A stretch of DNA of 60,000 nt from Chrysomallon squamiferum (GCA_012295275.1 CM022665.1:19486150-19546149); one strand, 5' to 3'. Shown: positions 1 to 13,229, counted from the stretch's first letter. Numbers and translations are program-made. The notes: generated by a model not told the origin, from the sequence alone.

Positions 1-1058
1 GCAGTGCACTTACAGCTTTTGTTTCATACTTGTAATCAGTATTGCAAAAACTTAGGTATCCTGTCTTTGGGCTTGTGCACACTTGTAACACTTTTTTATT
101 TGGTTTTTATCTTCAAGAATGACAAATAATTGGCTGAAGTGATTAATTTGTCTTCATCATTAGTTCAAAGTTATATGCCTGATATTTATAAAATATGTAT
201 TAATCTTTCAGTTTAACATTTTAAGGTACAGAAAATGTGGTGACAGTTTTAAAAGAGAGAGATATGGAAATCAGCATGGAACAAGAATGAATCTATAACA
301 TGATAGGATATGAAAAAAATAAATGTTTTTGACTTCTCTTATCAGAGCAAATGGAAAATAATAACTAAAAATGACAATAAATATACACCTATTTCAAACA
401 GGTAATAAGTGAATGGATTCAGAAGGTTTAATGATCTGTAAATTTAAAAAGTGATTAAATTCTGTAAAATACGAGTATTTTAGAGTTATAAAAACCATTA
501 AAATAAGAAAGTGATTAGATAGCTTTACTTTTTTCTGATCATATACAATTTATATAGAACCACCTATTTAGAAAATGTTTTCAGCATCACTGAAAATGAC
601 TGCTGGAGATGAAAAAGTTAAATATCAAAATTAGCAGTTTTAGGAATGAACTGGAAAAAAATCTCAAGTTTTAACACTTCTTAAAGGTTAATATTTTTCA
701 GTTAGGCTTTCATGAAGCTAACACTCCAAATGTTAACTTTTGTAGTGTTAAATCTATCATAACCTAACTCAGAATGAAATAAAATAAAAAGTACTTTTAT
801 TCCATTCTAGTAAAATATGTGTAATAAATAGGACTCCAGTAGAAAGAACCATCTAATTTTCTATCAACAACAATCATCTATAAATTAATATTTCTCAAAT
901 ATCACTAACATATGTAAACAACAACAATTAAATAAAATTTACTATCCCTATTGTTTTAAATATAATTAACAAAATTAATGATCTTTCAGTAATCCATTCG
1001 CTGTGACAGACATTATAATGGTGTGTAATATTATTATTATTATTTTTTTTTTACATTT

Positions 1059-1128
1059 ACATCCCGTCTTCAGTAACTTGAGCCAAAGAAATTAATTTCT
1101 TTGATTCAGGTTACTGAAGATGGCATGT
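1059..1128. repeat. Spacerless ~70-bp palindrome
   Basis: Two 35-bp arms meet at position 1093/1094 with no loop. The left arm starts ACATCCCGTCTTCAG and the right arm ends CTGAAGATGGCATGT. Only a handful of pairs mismatch, and pairing runs a few A/T bases further on both sides. It could be a very short foldback transposon or MITE, or a hairpin-forming intronic element. There is no coding potential. Confidence 0.8.
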
Positions 1129-1783
1129 AAAAATTAATTTTGACATTACTCTATTCTAAATATGACTAATAGATTATTTTGTTGTAAAACACTGATTTTA
1201 ATATAATTGTTAATCCTCTACTTAAAACTTTGAATATTATTGTATTGTAATTTATAATTAGCTGTTTTAAATAATCCCATGGAATGCAGTTGTCCTTATA
1301 AATCTGACACATGAGATAAATTTAATGGGTAGATAGTTCCATGATACTGTGAAATGTTCATATATTTGATGCCATTTTCTTTTTAGCTGTTAACTATGTC
1401 AGTATTTAAATGTATGTACATGTATAATGGAATATGTTAAATTAACAAAAAAAAGAAATTAATGTAAATTGAACCTAACTAAACTAATCTTATTAAAGCA
1501 AACACAGTACATGCAAAATTACAGATTTGTTACCAATACATTATTTGATTGTCTAGTCAGAATCAAGTGTTTTTAACACATCATTGTAGAACTTTCAACA
1601 AATTGTCATCCCATCACATCTGACAGAACACCTAACTGTCAGTTTATTCCATGTAAATTTCATCATCTCTGATTGACCAGGACATTCCTAAACAGATGTT
1701 GAAGTAATCCTTGGTAATCATATTTGTCCAGTATCTAAAATTACATATACCATGAAACAGCCTGTATCCCTGGTTGTGGTAAA

Positions 1784-1806
1784 TGTGTGTGTGTGTGTGT
1801 GTGTGT
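1784..1806. repeat. (TG)n microsatellite
   Basis: An uninterrupted TG dinucleotide run of about 23 bp in the probable transaldolase intron. Confidence 0.95.
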
Positions 1807-2823
1807 TATTTTTACTTTTTCCCTCTCATATGAATGACCTTACACTATCATAATAATATAGTCTTTGTGAAATTATATTATGTCATAATTTTTATTTTTT
1901 TATTTTATGCTAATGAAATGTTAAACAGATTCTATGCATATATTCAGTAAAAGTAAATGCATAATTCTAATATTATTGCTTAACATAAATGTTCACATAT
2001 ATTAATTATTGGTATATTTAAAGTGTAATAAAAATGTTTTATAAACATTACATAGAGCTGTTGTTTTTCGGTGCAGTAAATAGCCAACTAGGTACAGGTG
2101 TAAAATAGGTCACAGTCTGCTGAACACCAACTACTGACATAATGTTTTTTTAACTTCCTTTTACATATTTCATTATATAAGGTCATGCCTTCTCTTTTAC
2201 CAATATTTTATTCATATCATTTCAGGCTAGATTTTTGTTCACAAATATGTAAAATAATAACAAACACAAATGTATGTTTACAACAGTACACAAGGGTTAC
2301 AAAAGCCCCACAAAAAAACTATTGTGTTTTTTTTTTTTTTTTATTCTAAATTAATACTATAACTAAATCTGTAACATTCACTTTTGACCAAATAACAACT
2401 TTTTGTTTTTAATTTAAGACATTAATTTTCTTTTCATTTTTGTGTTTTTAAAATTAATTTCTTTTCCCAATGTTGCAATAGTGATCAAGTATTTTCAAAA
2501 AGCAAATAATATTTATACTTACTCATTATACTTTTTAAAATGCCATAAATCCTTTGAATAAGAATCTTCAAAACAGTTTTGGGATATGTTCATAAGAAGA
2601 AATTTAAGATACTTGATTTTTCAAACATAACTTTATAACTGTTCATTTAAGGTACCAGCTCTGCATTATTAATAATTATCAAAGATCAGAAACCATAATG
2701 TTGAAAAAAAAGGTTTAATTTGGTAAGTATTCAAACTGGTGTCTTTTTAAATTATATAAAAGTATAAACCAGAGAACATATTTGTGTTGTTATTAATTTT
2801 TTAATTTTTTCCTCCTCACACAG

Positions 2824-5800
2824 CTATGAAAACATATAAACCAACAGATGCTACAACAAATCCTTCACTGATTTTAGCTGCCTCCAGCTTACCAGCTTAT
2901 CAGCATCTCATAAAGGAGGCTATTGACTATGCCAAAAGTTCTGGAGGGTTTGTCAATATTTTTTTTAAATGTTTTTTTTAAATATTATTATCATATCCTT
3001 TTTGAGCTTTTACTTTTATTTTTTTAAAGTTTATTTGTTTGTTACTTAAAGATAGAAACACATTATGTTAGTGTTTTATCTTGTGGCTGTTACTATTTTG
3101 ATGTTGAATTGAAGCATTTAGTTTTATCCTGAAATATACCTAGTGATTTTATCCTGCATCCTAAAGTTAACACTAATAAACAGTTTATGATAATAACAGC
3201 TGTCACGTAAATTCATAATTATGAAATAAATTAGCAAACTATTTATTTATTTATTTATTTATATTTTTAAAAATTATTATTGTTTTATTTGCTTCTAGAA
3301 TTTTTATTTTTTATTATTATTTTTATTTTTTCACCTTATTTGATTCAGGACAAATCAAGAAAAGCTGACCAAGGCTATGGATAAAGTATATGTTAATTTT
3401 GGAAGAGAAATTTTGAAAATAATACCTGGACGGGTTTCAACTGAAGTTGATGCAAGGTACAGTTTCAGTGAATTTATAAATTAAATATATAAAAGTAAAA
3501 TACTTTATTAGGACACTATTTGTAAGAAGAAAATAAAATTCATAATTACATGCAGAGACAGAACTGATAATATATTCAATTAGCATTTTTCAAATTTTAA
3601 ATTTTTTTTTTAATATTACTGTATGATGTGAATTCATTACGTCATATAAATGTCACATAATATTCAATAGAAGTTAGAATATTTATGTTCATTCCTTTTA
3701 CTGCTACTGTATGTACATATGTTTAATGAAATTTAATTGAAGGCTGTCCTTTGATAAAGAGGGAATGGTTGCCAAAGCTCGACAGTTGATTGCCCTGTAC
3801 AAGGAAATGGGCATCAGTAAAGAAAGAATTCTTATTAAGCTTTCTTCAACATGGGAGGGTGTTCAGGCTGCAAGGTTTGTTAATGTGTGATTGTTCAACT
3901 AATAGCATATTTATTGTTAATAATTCTGTCTTTTACTTATTTATTTTGCTGCTTCTTATTTGTTTCTTTTTTCCTCTTTAAAAAAAAAAAAAAAAGTATT
4001 TACTGGCTTATTACATTATTCTTAACTGTAAATATATATTGGCAGTGCATGTTTACATGTTGTATGTGATGTTTCAGAGAGCTGGAGAAACAATATGGAA
4101 TCCATTGCAACATGACCCTAATCTTCAATTTTATTCAGGTAACTCAAGCAGACTGTAGATGTAGATCAATTGTAAGATGGAAATAAGAAAATACGAACAA
4201 ACTCTTATATTTTTTTTTTTTTTTTTTTTTTATTATTATCTGTTAAATTATATGTATCTCTAGTTTTCTTTCACGTAAGTCATTTATCATTCCAAGAACA
4301 CATTCTGGTTTTATTAATACAGGTTAGGTGTTACTAGTAAATTAATATTTTAAATATGTTTTTGACATATTAAATTGTTTGTGCTTACATTTTGCAGGCC
4401 GTAGCTTGTGGAGATGCTGAAGCAACTCTGATCTCACCATTTGTAGGAAGAATCATGGACTGGTTTGTGGCCAACACAGACAAGAAATCATTTGAACCCC
4501 TTGAAGATCCTGGTCAGTTAAAACATTTTAAAGATACATGAATCAATATATGTTTACAATTTCTCAACAAATATATTTTTTTATTTACATTCTTTGTTGT
4601 AACCATATGCTGGCAGTGTGTTTTAATGTTAATATGAACTTTGATGAGTATGTCATGTACTTGAAAGAAAATAATTTTATAATACGTTTTATTCATTTAC
4701 ATTTTTACAACTTTTATGATAAAGCATATAGCACAAATGTAGTCTTCCTTTTGCTAAAGTGCCAAATATTATCATTTTCATATTTATTTTTTGTATGTGT
4801 GCATGTAAACATTATTATTAATTTAAAGTTCTAAGAAATGAAACTGTTTTACAATTATTAACAAGAATTTATACACATTATTTGGATAATGCCACACTTT
4901 TTGTCATTCAGTTTTTTCTTCAGTAAAAAGATTCAGATTTTTTTTTTCATCAACCGAATTTATTCAGATTTTTTTTTATATTCATCATCTGAATTTATTT
5001 TCGATATTTTTTTTGACCTTAATAAATATTTCCACTCAATAATTTGTTTAATATCTTAAAACAGTAAAACAATTTTTACTGTAAACATATTTTCTTTCCC
5101 TGTAGCAGAAATGACTTTAGTGACACTTGTGTTAAGCTAAAAATAAAATGACTATTGGTGGGAGGTATTTTTGTTTCTATTTTAATTTTTATTAACTAAA
5201 TTAGTTCATATTTGATGAGTTGAAGAATTTATTAAAAAATGTATTTATGTTTTCAGGTGTTAAAAGTGTAACCCAGATTTATAATTACTATAAAAAGTTT
5301 GGCTACAAAACAACTATTATGGGAGCTTCTTTCAGAAATGTGGGTCAGATCATGGGTTTGGCTGGTTGTGACCTTCTCACCATATCGTAAGTTAACAATG
5401 TTAAAATGATTAATTTATTAGGAGATAAACCTACTGTTACATCACAGATTAAAGCAGTGTAGGTGTGTGTCCATGTTACCATGACTAAAACATATCAACT
5501 CTAAATGTAACAAGTAAATTGTAAGACCGATTGTCAATTTACTGAACACTTTGCTATAAGTGTCAAGTATTTTCCCCATGTTTATTATAAACTGAAAATA
5601 TGAGTACACTTACAAGTTGTGATTCAGGAAATACTTCATTCATAGTTCAGTTACAGTGTGGGAAATTTCATTTCGTTGCAGAGATATATTCCTTTCCATA
5701 TAAAATGTATTTGCTGCATATTATTATTACTGTGTAAATGTTTAAAAACTACTGGAGATGTTTGAGTTACCTATTTTATCATTCAACAAAAATGAACGTT

Positions 5801-6242
5801 AAAATATGCATGTTTGCCTTATTTCAGACCTTCTCTCCTGGAAAAACTTTCAAAGTCAACTGAACAAGTGACAGTTTACCTGAAGGAAGGAAAAGGTTTA
5901 CAGTTTCTTTTAAAAAAAAAATGATTAACAAAATTAATTTTCTTAGATATTCCTTACAATTCACATATATAAAATTTATAATCAGTATCAAAAAACATTT
6001 ACTTCATTGTGAAGTGTAGCAAAATACAAATAGCAAAACTCTAATTCTAATGTTGAACTATTAATTATGTCATTTCAGCTCGTGATATGGATATTAATGA
6101 AGTAACTGCAGATGAAAAATCTTTTCGCTGGGCAATGAATGAAGATCAGATGGCAAATGATAAACTGTCTGAGGGAATCCGCAAATTTGCTGCTGATGCT
6201 GTGAAACTGGAAAATGTTCTGAAAGAAAAATTAACAGCTTAA
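2824..6242 (+). CDS. TALDO1: Transaldolase, 5'-partial, 8 visible exons
   Basis: Cytosolic enzyme of the non-oxidative pentose phosphate pathway. It moves a dihydroxyacetone unit from sedoheptulose 7-phosphate to glyceraldehyde 3-phosphate through a lysine Schiff base. Exons: 2824-2947, 3349-3456, 3743-3874, 4078-4138, 4398-4512, 5257-5386, 5828-5895, 6079-6242. All have AG/GT borders and compatible phases, giving 299 residues plus a split first codon. Family landmarks are present: [12 protein letters not shown] at the start, [10 protein letters not shown] (catalytic Glu), [11 protein letters not shown] (Schiff-base Lys), [19 protein letters not shown], and a C-terminus with [15 protein letters not shown] and [13 protein letters not shown]. 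About 37 N-terminal residues, including the DTGDF motif with the catalytic Asp, are missing. The ATG at 2826 is internal, because the preceding CT completes a split codon as in other animals. The stop TAA is at 6240-6242. The gene converges on SVIP. Confidence 0.97.
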
Positions 6243-6534
6243 ACATTGCATCTTAGGCATGATTTTCTAGTTAATTGTGTTGATCTTGCATATATTTATT
6301 AGATTTCTTATATTTTGTCACAGAAAATTTTATCAGTAATATATGCACATCATTATAGACCATGTTTGTAGACAGTATTTTCTCTGTCTGGTGGGTGTTC
6401 CATTGTTATCTTGATTGTACAAAGATAATGGTTCTCAATTTTAAATCATTTTTATCATTCCTCTTTTTTTGTAATGTATTGTAAAATTATGAGATTATTA
6501 CCTCTCTGTGAGGGTGAATTTAATGTTACAAATT

Positions 6535-6540
6535 ATTAAA
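6535..6540 (+). promoter_or_regulatory. Candidate poly(A) signals for transaldolase
   Basis: ATTAAA lies about 290 bp after the stop. A canonical AATAAA is at 7143-7148. The rest of 6243-7140 is AT-rich and shows no coding signal, consistent with a 3' UTR. Which signal is used cannot be told from sequence. Confidence 0.35.
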
Positions 6541-7148
6541 AGTTATTGATTTACAGTTATGTTATTAACATCTCAGCATAATTAATTTTGTCTTTATAAA
6601 GATATTTATTATTGTTAATAATAATCATGATATGCTGTGGTCATTTGTAACAATGACTGAACTTAATGAAAAATTTACATGTGTTGCCAGGGTGCATCAA
6701 GTAAATAACATAAGTCTTTTTCACTGGAACTGCAACTTCGAACAAATTTATTACTAACTACATCAAATTCGTATAAATGTTTGTCAATATTTGTAGCTAT
6801 TGAGTGGTTTTATGATTTTTTTTGTTAAACTATTTTTTTTTGTAAACTTGTTATAAAAACTACTGGTACTGCCAAAAAACAACAAAAAAAAAAAAACTTT
6901 TTTTTTTTTTTTTAAATGATATTAATTATCATTGATTATATACCCAGCATATAAAGATCAACTTACACAAAGATAAACCAGTTATTTTCCTTTATTATTG
7001 TTAGGCATGTAAATTCATGATTTTCTTGTTAAATAATATATTTAAATTTTAGAATCTTAGTAATTATTTTGTCATTGACTAATTGACTTATTTTTTGATT
7101 TTTCATAAATTACTTTTTTCTTCTCTCCTTTTTGTAGCTTACAATAAA

Positions 7149-9264
7149 TTGTAATAATAAAAATAAAAAGCGAAGTAAAACACTGAGCGTCAGTGAACAT
7201 AGCAGACTGTATTTTTGTTGTTTTTTTTCTTTATAAAATGTAATACTAGCAGTAAATGTTTTTACTGAAATACCCTATTTAAAAATATGTATACTGGAAC
7301 AAGAAATTATTGTACAACTTAAAAAAATTAAAATAAATTGAAAAGTTAATTATTAAATTTGATGAAGTTGATGAATTACTGATAATTATTCTGAATTCTG
7401 TTACCATTCTTTTGGAAGTGTAAAAAAAAACAAAAAAAAACATTCACAACACACAAGTGGACTAAATTTTCAACTTTATATATTTATTATATATTTTATA
7501 TATCTTTAATCAATGTTTGATGATTAAGAAAAATTTTGTCATGAAGAATTTAAAAAATTAATATTTATCTAAACCCACACAGGTTAAAACAAAATAAATA
7601 TGTATAAGAGGCTAATAACAACACTACAAAAAAACCTTAGATTTAAATAGATTTAGTTCACACATGTAAATATTTATTTGTATACTTGGTTTCTATTATT
7701 TTAATTTATATATGAAAAACATAATTCATTCAGTACTTTACAAAAGGTTCACTTTTAAGAACATTTAACAATTTTCAAATTGACAAGTAACTGAACTGAA
7801 ATGAAAACCTGTCAATATTTCTCAGAAACAGGAAACAATTGCAGCAGTATCTGTTATAATGAAAACAAAATCAAAATGATTTCATATACAACACCAATAT
7901 CTGATGCCATATATATATATAAGAGCAGAAACATTTTTAATAAAATGAATGAAATAAGGCATCAGGGTTGATTTTTCTTATAAAAATGTATTTAAGGCAA
8001 TGAATTCATAATTTGGGAAGCCGAATCTGTTTTACATTGTATGGATGCTGTCATGTGACATGTAAAGTGATACTGGTATTCAAACCTGTCATGAATGTCA
8101 AAAATATGAATATAATTGTATCATTTAGACTTCTTTGAAATAAAAGTCATTTACTACTTTTACACAATTCTGATTCAGCATATATGAAATCATCGGGGTT
8201 TTTCAAACAAATAGAATTTCTTATCAATTTTTTCACCATAATTATTATTTCATGAATATTCATATAATGTTAAATCGGTGCTTCTAAATAAATTAATAAA
8301 ACATATATAAGGCAAAAATATTTTCTTTATCTGCATAGATGACATCATTATCTTGAAGGTTCATGCTTAGCAGAAAATTATTCAAAAAATTATATTACAA
8401 AATGGATTTTATTTTGTCAAGTCAGTGCATCCATCTTAGGACTCACAAGAGACATTTCGACTGTGAGAATATAAAATTGTGAAATTTTAACAAACATAAA
8501 ATTTATTTTAATGACTTCATAAATATCTACAAATAATACAAAGAAATTAAATATTCACATGAAAGCAGCATGTGCACATTTTAACCAGGCAAATACAGTA
8601 ATGGATGCTGAATAATCTAAAATCCACATTTAAATAATTGCCTGAAAAAATACATTTGAAAATATAATAAAATAAATGAACTTTATTGCACCACATTATA
8701 TGTTTGCATTTCATTTTCACTTGTATATATGTAAAATGTTATTTATAAAATAAATAAATAAATTTTAAAAAACCCCTGTTTTTTTATCAGACCTGCCTTC
8801 CTCACTCAATATCATGATTATCAGGATGTGTATGTGATAACTGCGCAACATTTCCTACAGTGTATATTAAGGAAGAAAAAATCACAAATGTATAAAAAAA
8901 AAAATAAATAATCATCAGATCCATTTTTTAGATAATAATTTACATTAATAAATATCAAATTGTCTGTCAGCTGATAATAATAATATATGTGATAATATTC
9001 TGACGTCTCATTCAGATGGATGGGACACAGATCAGGTCCATAGCAAGCATGCTTCAACCATCTGCAATTACCACATCAATAGCTATTATCTACTGGCAGT
9101 GCAAAATATAACTGGTATCACAGACAAGAAGTAGCAAGACATAATTAGTACATTATAAAACAAACCAGTAATTTATTTTTTCAGAAAATTGAAAAAAAGT
9201 ATGCCTATTATGTACATATAATAAGAAGTGAAGATGGACTGAGGAAAACCTTTTCTTTCACTGA
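7149..9264. other. Convergent intergenic/3' UTR region between transaldolase and SVIP
   Basis: AT-rich sequence with scattered short open frames rich in Lys, Asn, Ile and Phe, and no recognisable protein or RNA. On the minus strand the SVIP stop is at 9265. The first AATAAA downstream of it (TTTATT on the plus strand) is at 9172-9177, so the SVIP 3' UTR could be under 100 bp. Confidence 0.5.
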
Positions 9265-12200
9265 TTAGCCAACTTGCCACTGAAATATAAAAAATATATA
9301 AATTTAAATATAAATGTTCATATATAACCATAATAATGAAATTTACATTTGGATCAAATTGTTCAAAATATTCATATATGCATGTTTAATTTTATTTTAA
9401 ATTTTGTTTTCCTCTTAATTTCTGCTTTATGTAAGGTACCAGCAGGATAAATGGTAATAACTGATTTCCATTATGCAAAAAGACATAACAGAAACATAAT
9501 TGTTGTGTGAAAATGGAAAAATGCATCTTGACATAATAAACTTATCATACTTCGTGTTTTTGAACTTCATGTTCACATAAAATCTGTTGGGTTTTTTAAC
9601 AGTGGTGAATGCATCCATACAGCAGAGTTCAGTGTTTCTAGTTAAATGTTTGTTTTAGGCTTGTCAACATCTGGTAATACAAATATGAAACAGTAACTTG
9701 TTAGACTGGCAAGTTTGAGGACAGCGAAACTCATTTAACATTTACACACTTGCTCTAATTTTATCATCAATACAATGCAACTCTTCTAAACTGGAATTCC
9801 TTTAAAACATGTCCATGATTTAGACATATTTTAACACTAAATCTTATCCAGTGCTCAAACTGATACAAGTTTGTTTGGTGTCACTAATTGCTGCTAATAT
9901 TCTGGCTGGTTTATCTGCCTGCAAACATTTGAACAAAACAGAAAAGGTGATATGAAATATTTTGTGTATGACTTGAACATTTTCACTACCCAACTGAAAG
10001 AGAAGTGTTTGGTCATGAAAGACGAACTGCTTGAGCTGAAAAGATATTTAAGATGCCTCACTGAATGGCATACTAAGTTACAAACTCACAGAATTTAATG
10101 GAATCCCTGAAAAAGAAGGCAAAAACACAAAGAACAAATTGGAACAATTTCTAAAAAGAACACAAAATGGGTAGGAAATATGAAGGATTCATATGACATG
10201 CTTTACTAAATTTGTCAAGTGTAAAGACAGAGGACTAGTTAGAAAGGCTGTGCCAAAAACTTTAATAAATAAAACATCCTGGGTCAACAAATAATTCCCA
10301 AAACAAGTCAGGGAATGGAGAAAATTGTTGTACATCATTATAAACAGCTAAAGACTGGTACAACAGTGACATTAAATTAAATGCAGATGAACTATATGTT
10401 GAAGGAACACTATTCACACTTGATAAAATAAAACCAAATTCATCTTTGTGAGACAGAAACAACCTGTTATATGGAGGAGTAATGCACAAGCCAACAATTA
10501 TTGATTACAGTTCTTGCAGAAACAAGACAATAAACACAACATGACAAGCCAGTATGCTCTGTAAAATAGAGGGGCATGCAAGTTAACAAATAACAGTGAT
10601 CATTTTTATCAGTTCTCTCAATTATCAAGCTACTACAGCTGATAGTACTGAACAATGAAATGTTTTGAATGTAACAAAAATTAACATATGTACTTTAATT
10701 AGCAAGCTCAGAGATCCACAGTTTCTTAAAATGATCAGTAAATATAACATAGTTTGTCTTTTTCAATTGGCAACAGAAGACACTGATAATATTATCATTT
10801 ATAAATCTGGTAATAATTTTGAACATATTAAAAATGATTTATCATGTCATATAAATTGTACAATTTAATAGTAATCTGTACATAAAACAAACAAAAAATC
10901 AGGTCATTCCATGTCAAATTACCCAATGGGTTAAACCTGACCATTCAGATTTTTATGTAACTTGGTATACTTGTTGATTGGGATCCCACAGCACCAAATC
11001 CAAAATTTTAGGCCAATTGGACTAGTGGTGTGGAACATATGGCCCATCAAATTTTGAGATGTTCAGCCAAAATGGGCATGACACCAACATTTGAACCCTC
11101 ATATCTCAAGAACTACTGGGCCAGTCTTCATAAAATTGGTATTGTTGAAAAGGCAATATGACAAGGATTCCAAATCTCCAGTTGACTCTAAAGCTGAGTT
11201 TTGGGTCTCAGAAAAATGTATACATGTAGACAATGTACATTGTAATGCATTGTATCAATCATCTGTGCAGGTATGTGTTTTTTAAATCTGTATTGTGGCT
11301 AAGCAAAAAAGATTACACCTCTGAAATCTATATATGTTTTAGTTAACATGTGGGAGATTAAATTTCAAGAAAGGTCATGTGATACACAAGGTCAATTTCA
11401 AGTTCATAACAAAGGTCAAAAGGTCAGTGTACCCCAACATAAAAAGGATGATGCTAGAATTGCAAGACTATGGGGGAAGTGGGTGACCGAACGATTCTGT
11501 GAATGCTGAACTGGTGAGAAGGTAATGAGGGAAGTAGTTTGATATCATATGATCATAGAATGTAGGCCTACAATGTATTACTTGGTGATCAAGGTAGATG
11601 GTGATTCCTAGCATCAGGAATTGGTCATTCAGGTTTTATAGCTAATCAGATGTTAATGGCAGAAAAGGTGTTATTTTCATGGACATGCAATTTTTGAATG
11701 TGTATTGCTGCTAAACAAAGAATATTACACCTCTGAAACTTTTATGTTTTAGTTAACATGTGGGAGATTAAATTTCAAGAAAGGTCATGTGATACACAAG
11801 GTCAATTTCAAGGTCATAGCAAAGGTCAAAAGGTCAGTGTACCCCAACATTCTCCAACAACTGAACAATAATGGCAGATTTCGAATCCTTGTCATTTTGC
11901 CTTTTCACCAATACCAAATCTCAAAATTCGGTGGGCCTTATCTCCCACACCACTGGTCTGATTAGCCTAAACATTCGGATTTGGTGCTGTGGGATCCCAA
12001 TCGACAAGTATACCAAATTTCATAAAAATCTGAGATGGTCAGGTCTAAAATATATTTATTGGGGGGGGGGGGTGATTTGACATGGAATGACCCCAAACAA
12101 AGTTATCAGCTTTATGGTGGAAATATAAGAAAACAGCATTATTAGCCAAAGAGAACATATATAAACAAACATTAAATAAATCAGTAAAGAATATTGAACA

Positions 12201-13229
12201 TAAAAATGAGCTCTTCAACTGTCCTGGAAACAAAAATTAAAACAATGTTCAGAAAAAGAGCTAATTATGCACATTTTTGTATTCTATTAAAATAGAAATA
12301 TAATCTATAAATTACAAGACATGTATGGAAAAGCCATAAAAAGACTTTAAAATGCAATTAAAAATATTATAAGGTCACTGTTATTAATTCTCACTTTAAG
12401 TACGACAGACTGCTGGTATCTATCAATATTACGATGTATACATATTAGCCAATTAACAATGTAAGAAAATAAGTCATTACCCTCAAGCCACCTCCTTCAT
12501 TGATACCATGTGTCTCTGATCTTTTATTTAGCTCTTCTTGTCGTTTCTGTTTCCTTTTAAAAGCTTCTGGGTCTTTGATTCCTTTCTTACTATTTTCAGT
12601 CATTCTACGATCTGCTGCTTCAGCCAACTGTCTTCGTCTTGTTTCCTAGAAAGGAAAATAGAAAATGTGCTGAAATAAATTTAAAACCATGTTTGTGATA
12701 ATTTATACTTAAAATCTTGTTAATTACTGTTTTCTAAACATTCTAAAGATTTAAAATAATAATAATATAGCCTTTTTGTCAAGATTTTCCATTTCATTTT
12801 TAGAAGAAAAAATTTAACATAATTATTTGCCTTCAACAGCTCTGATTTTTACAATTTGATATCCATTTATGATTAAATAAAAACTAAGGTTTTGAAACTA
12901 TAAAAACAAAAATAAAAATAAATAGAATAAATATTTAATATCATTCATGCTTTGGTTTTCAACTTTTAAAAATTAAATATGACTTTCAAATTATTTCATA
13001 CATAATGCATTAATGATTTAATCACTATAATATTTGTAATTCAGAATACCAAACATAGTAAACTGAACAGCTACAGTGTACATGATTCACATGATGACAC
13101 AAAATAATAAATGATTATTAAAGCAATAGAGCCAAATAATTTCTAAAGGTTTTGCTATTTTCTTAAAACCTGATCTGGTTGAATATAATCTTCTGAAGAG
13201 CTATTCAAACATGGCAAACACAGTCCCAT
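9265..13229 (-). CDS. SVIP: Small VCP/p97-interacting protein, complete, 3 coding exons
   Basis: Small membrane-anchored adaptor that binds the p97/VCP ATPase and inhibits ER-associated degradation. Exons on the minus strand: 13229-13170, 12645-12481 and 9279-9265, all in phase 0, giving 79 residues (vertebrate SVIP is about 77). Exon 1 begins MGLCLPCLN: Gly2 is a likely N-myristoylation site and Cys4/Cys7 are likely palmitoylation sites, as in the family. Exon 2 carries the p97-binding helix around RRRQLAEAADRRM (about residues 22-35), then a Lys/Arg-rich segment and GGGLR. Exon 3 codes only WQVG plus the stop, completing the family-typical GGLRW-type C-terminus. If exon 3 is skipped, exon 2 reads on through the donor to a stop at 12445. 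Intron 2 (about 3.2 kb) holds a retroelement fossil and a long-inverted-repeat transposon. The gene is head-to-head with INSC. Confidence 0.93.
9960..10868 (+). pseudogene. Decayed L1-like non-LTR retrotransposon: ORF1 and start of ORF2 endonuclease
   Basis: Reading the plus strand through stops and frameshifts gives an ORF1p-like order. A charged, possibly coiled-coil segment (about 9985-10075) comes first. A GIPEKEGKNTKNKLEQFL-type segment follows (about 10098-10165), resembling the start of the L1 ORF1p RNA-binding domain. Next is CFTKFVKCKDRGLVRKA (about 10198-10250), then a C-terminal KLNADELYVEG segment (about 10374-10450). Some 200 bp later a 67-codon frame (10665-10868) begins with INICTLISKLRDPQFL and ISKYNIVCL, like the N-terminus of an APE-type endonuclease. 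The copy ends about 30 bp before the long-inverted-repeat element at 10902. No reverse transcriptase was seen. It lies antisense in SVIP intron 2. The family call is from motif memory. Confidence 0.6.
10902..12092. mobile_element. Non-autonomous DNA transposon with long terminal inverted repeats
   Basis: The left end starts GGTCATTCCATGTCAAAT and the right end is its complement, ATTTGACATGGAATGACC. The inverted match continues inward, with small indels, over more than 200 bp: 10902 to about 11195 against about 11870 to 12092. It includes blocks such as GGGATCCCACAGCACCAAAT and AAAAGGCAAxATGACAAGG. The centre holds two direct copies of a ~150-bp unit (11290-11440 and 11700-11850). Short open frames at 11091 and 11871 lie in the arms and are not genes. 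A clear target-site duplication was not found; a poly-G run at 12061-12072 interrupts the right arm. It sits in SVIP intron 2. Confidence 0.82.

Larger units (their letters stand above)
1..2823 (+). other. Non-coding DNA upstream of the first visible transaldolase exon (probable intron)
   Basis: No exon was recognised here. The first visible transaldolase exon begins with an acceptor at 2823 and a split codon, so this stretch is most likely the 3' part of an intron whose upstream exon is off the window. It is AT-rich. It holds a spacerless palindrome (1059-1128), a (TG)n tract (1784-1806) and a poly-T run near 2326-2342. I looked for the conserved DTGDF segment of transaldolase and did not find it. 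Confidence 0.6.
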
